Part shown: in pieces, positions 63,301-64,000 of the stretch
Numbering within the stretch: position 1 is the first letter of the stretch
Layout: every line of letters begins with the position of its first letter
Source of the DNA: Tubulanus polymorphus
Lineage: Eukaryota > Nemertea > Palaeonemertea > Tubulaniformes > Tubulanidae
Assembly: GCF_964204645.1 (NCBI RefSeq)
Contig: NC_134025.1
Location: 22,784,001-22,848,000, forward strand
Direction: 5' to 3'
Length of the DNA: 64,000 nt
Program-made: the position numbers and the translations under genes
The notes under the pieces: generated by a model
What the model saw: only the letters and a program-made list of their open reading frames with translations
The model's database searches: none
Told to the model about the DNA's origin: nothing

Positions 63301-64000
63301 AAATCCCAAAAGTTCTCAAATTAATTTATGAATCTCTTTGTGAAATATTGACTGATATCATATTTATTCTTAAGATTATTTCAAAATCGATATATCTAAT
63401 ATTATTTCATTTCAGTTATGTACATGTTCAAATTTCACTCGAAATTTCCTTATCAAGAAAAATTTACAGCGGGGCTTGAGATTATGACCACAAGAATTTG
63501 CATTTTCTGTGGAAATTATGTGACCAAAATTATGAATACCGTAATCTATTTGGAAACCACGCGCTAGGGCAATCGTGATGTGTTCTCACTTAATTTTCCA
63601 TATAAATGCCAGCATTCAACCCACCAATTCAAGTTTTTAAAAAAATTTGCAGTATGCGGATTTATAATGTACGTGACTTATTTTCTGAAAGAATGCTTAA
63701 AAACATTCCCTCGTTATTAATAGTTAACTCGACAATTCATTTCATAATGACCTCTCTAATAAATGAAGGCGTGGTTAAGTTCGCTATGTACATATATACA
63801 TCCATAACGATTGAAACTTATTCCGTATTCAAAGAAATTAGATTTCGGTAAGAAATGTGAAAGGCATAAATGCGGGGCAGGCTGACGCCGGTTGTCAGCC
63901 GAATCGCGTGACAACCTTGCTGGTATTGAATCGATGCTGCTCAAGGCGTTGGAGGTGTAGTCTCACCTTGAATCGTCGCTACAAAACCAACCAGTTGATC
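60341..64000. other. Right flank without recognised gene
   Basis: AT-rich with a moderately GC-rich patch near 60.7-61.3 kb containing TATATATA (61,144). AAATATTTAATATCTAAAGTC occurs twice (61,459 and 61,880), the second beside a hairpin TATCATAAAAATAT/ATATTTTTATGATA. Open frames at 62-63 kb match no known domain. A splice-like 12-bp segment lies at 63,967-63,978. Confidence 0.45.

Overview
This is metazoan nuclear DNA: short exons, GT-AG introns, tRNA-Asn genes and several families of small inverted-repeat transposons. No read-out fixes the species. An invertebrate bilaterian with a single spectraplakin gene (perhaps a marine lophotrochozoan) is the best guess, and it is only a guess. All exon models below were traced by hand from open frames, splice-site dinucleotides and phase continuity.

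Region 1 (about 0.3-6.8 kb) holds two convergent genes made of PAN/Apple-like six-cysteine modules. One is on the + strand (5' end outside the window, ending near 1605). The other is on the - strand, with eight modules between 6775 and 1820. Every module is one exon flanked by phase-1 introns, the classic form for domain shuffling. Two of the modules (1820-2059 and 4309-4551) have no start codon and are easily missed.

Region 2 (about 6.8-10.3 kb) is intergenic and carries MITE-like elements.

Region 3 (10,982-50,829, - strand) is one gene: a spectraplakin, orthologous to vertebrate MACF1/dystonin, fly shot and worm vab-10. I traced 47 exons in continuous phase, 4,617 codons. In order they encode the plakin domain (spectrin repeats with an embedded SH3), a 5.7-kb exon with plakin repeats at both ends and a long acidic middle, a rod of roughly 17 spectrin repeats, two EF-hands, a GAS2-related (GAR) microtubule-binding domain and a basic Ser/Arg-rich tail. 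Such proteins crosslink actin, microtubules and junctions. The actin-binding calponin-homology domains were not found in the window; exon 1 begins at a splice acceptor, so coding exons probably continue beyond 64 kb, or alternative promoters are used.

Region 4 (about 51-64 kb) is intron or upstream DNA of that gene. It contains candidate alternative first exons, a broken tRNA-Asn copy and a 1.3-1.4 kb tandem duplication in which each unit carries one tRNA-Asn(GTT) gene. Transposon-like insertions in the large introns include a 1.35-kb element whose arms are tandem GTCGAC-rich repeats.

I found no prokaryotic, viral or CRISPR content. No clearly new biological system is evident. The most unusual items are the giant frame-locked plakin-repeat exon with a fresh internal 61-residue duplication, the PAN-module gene pair, and the GTCGAC element.
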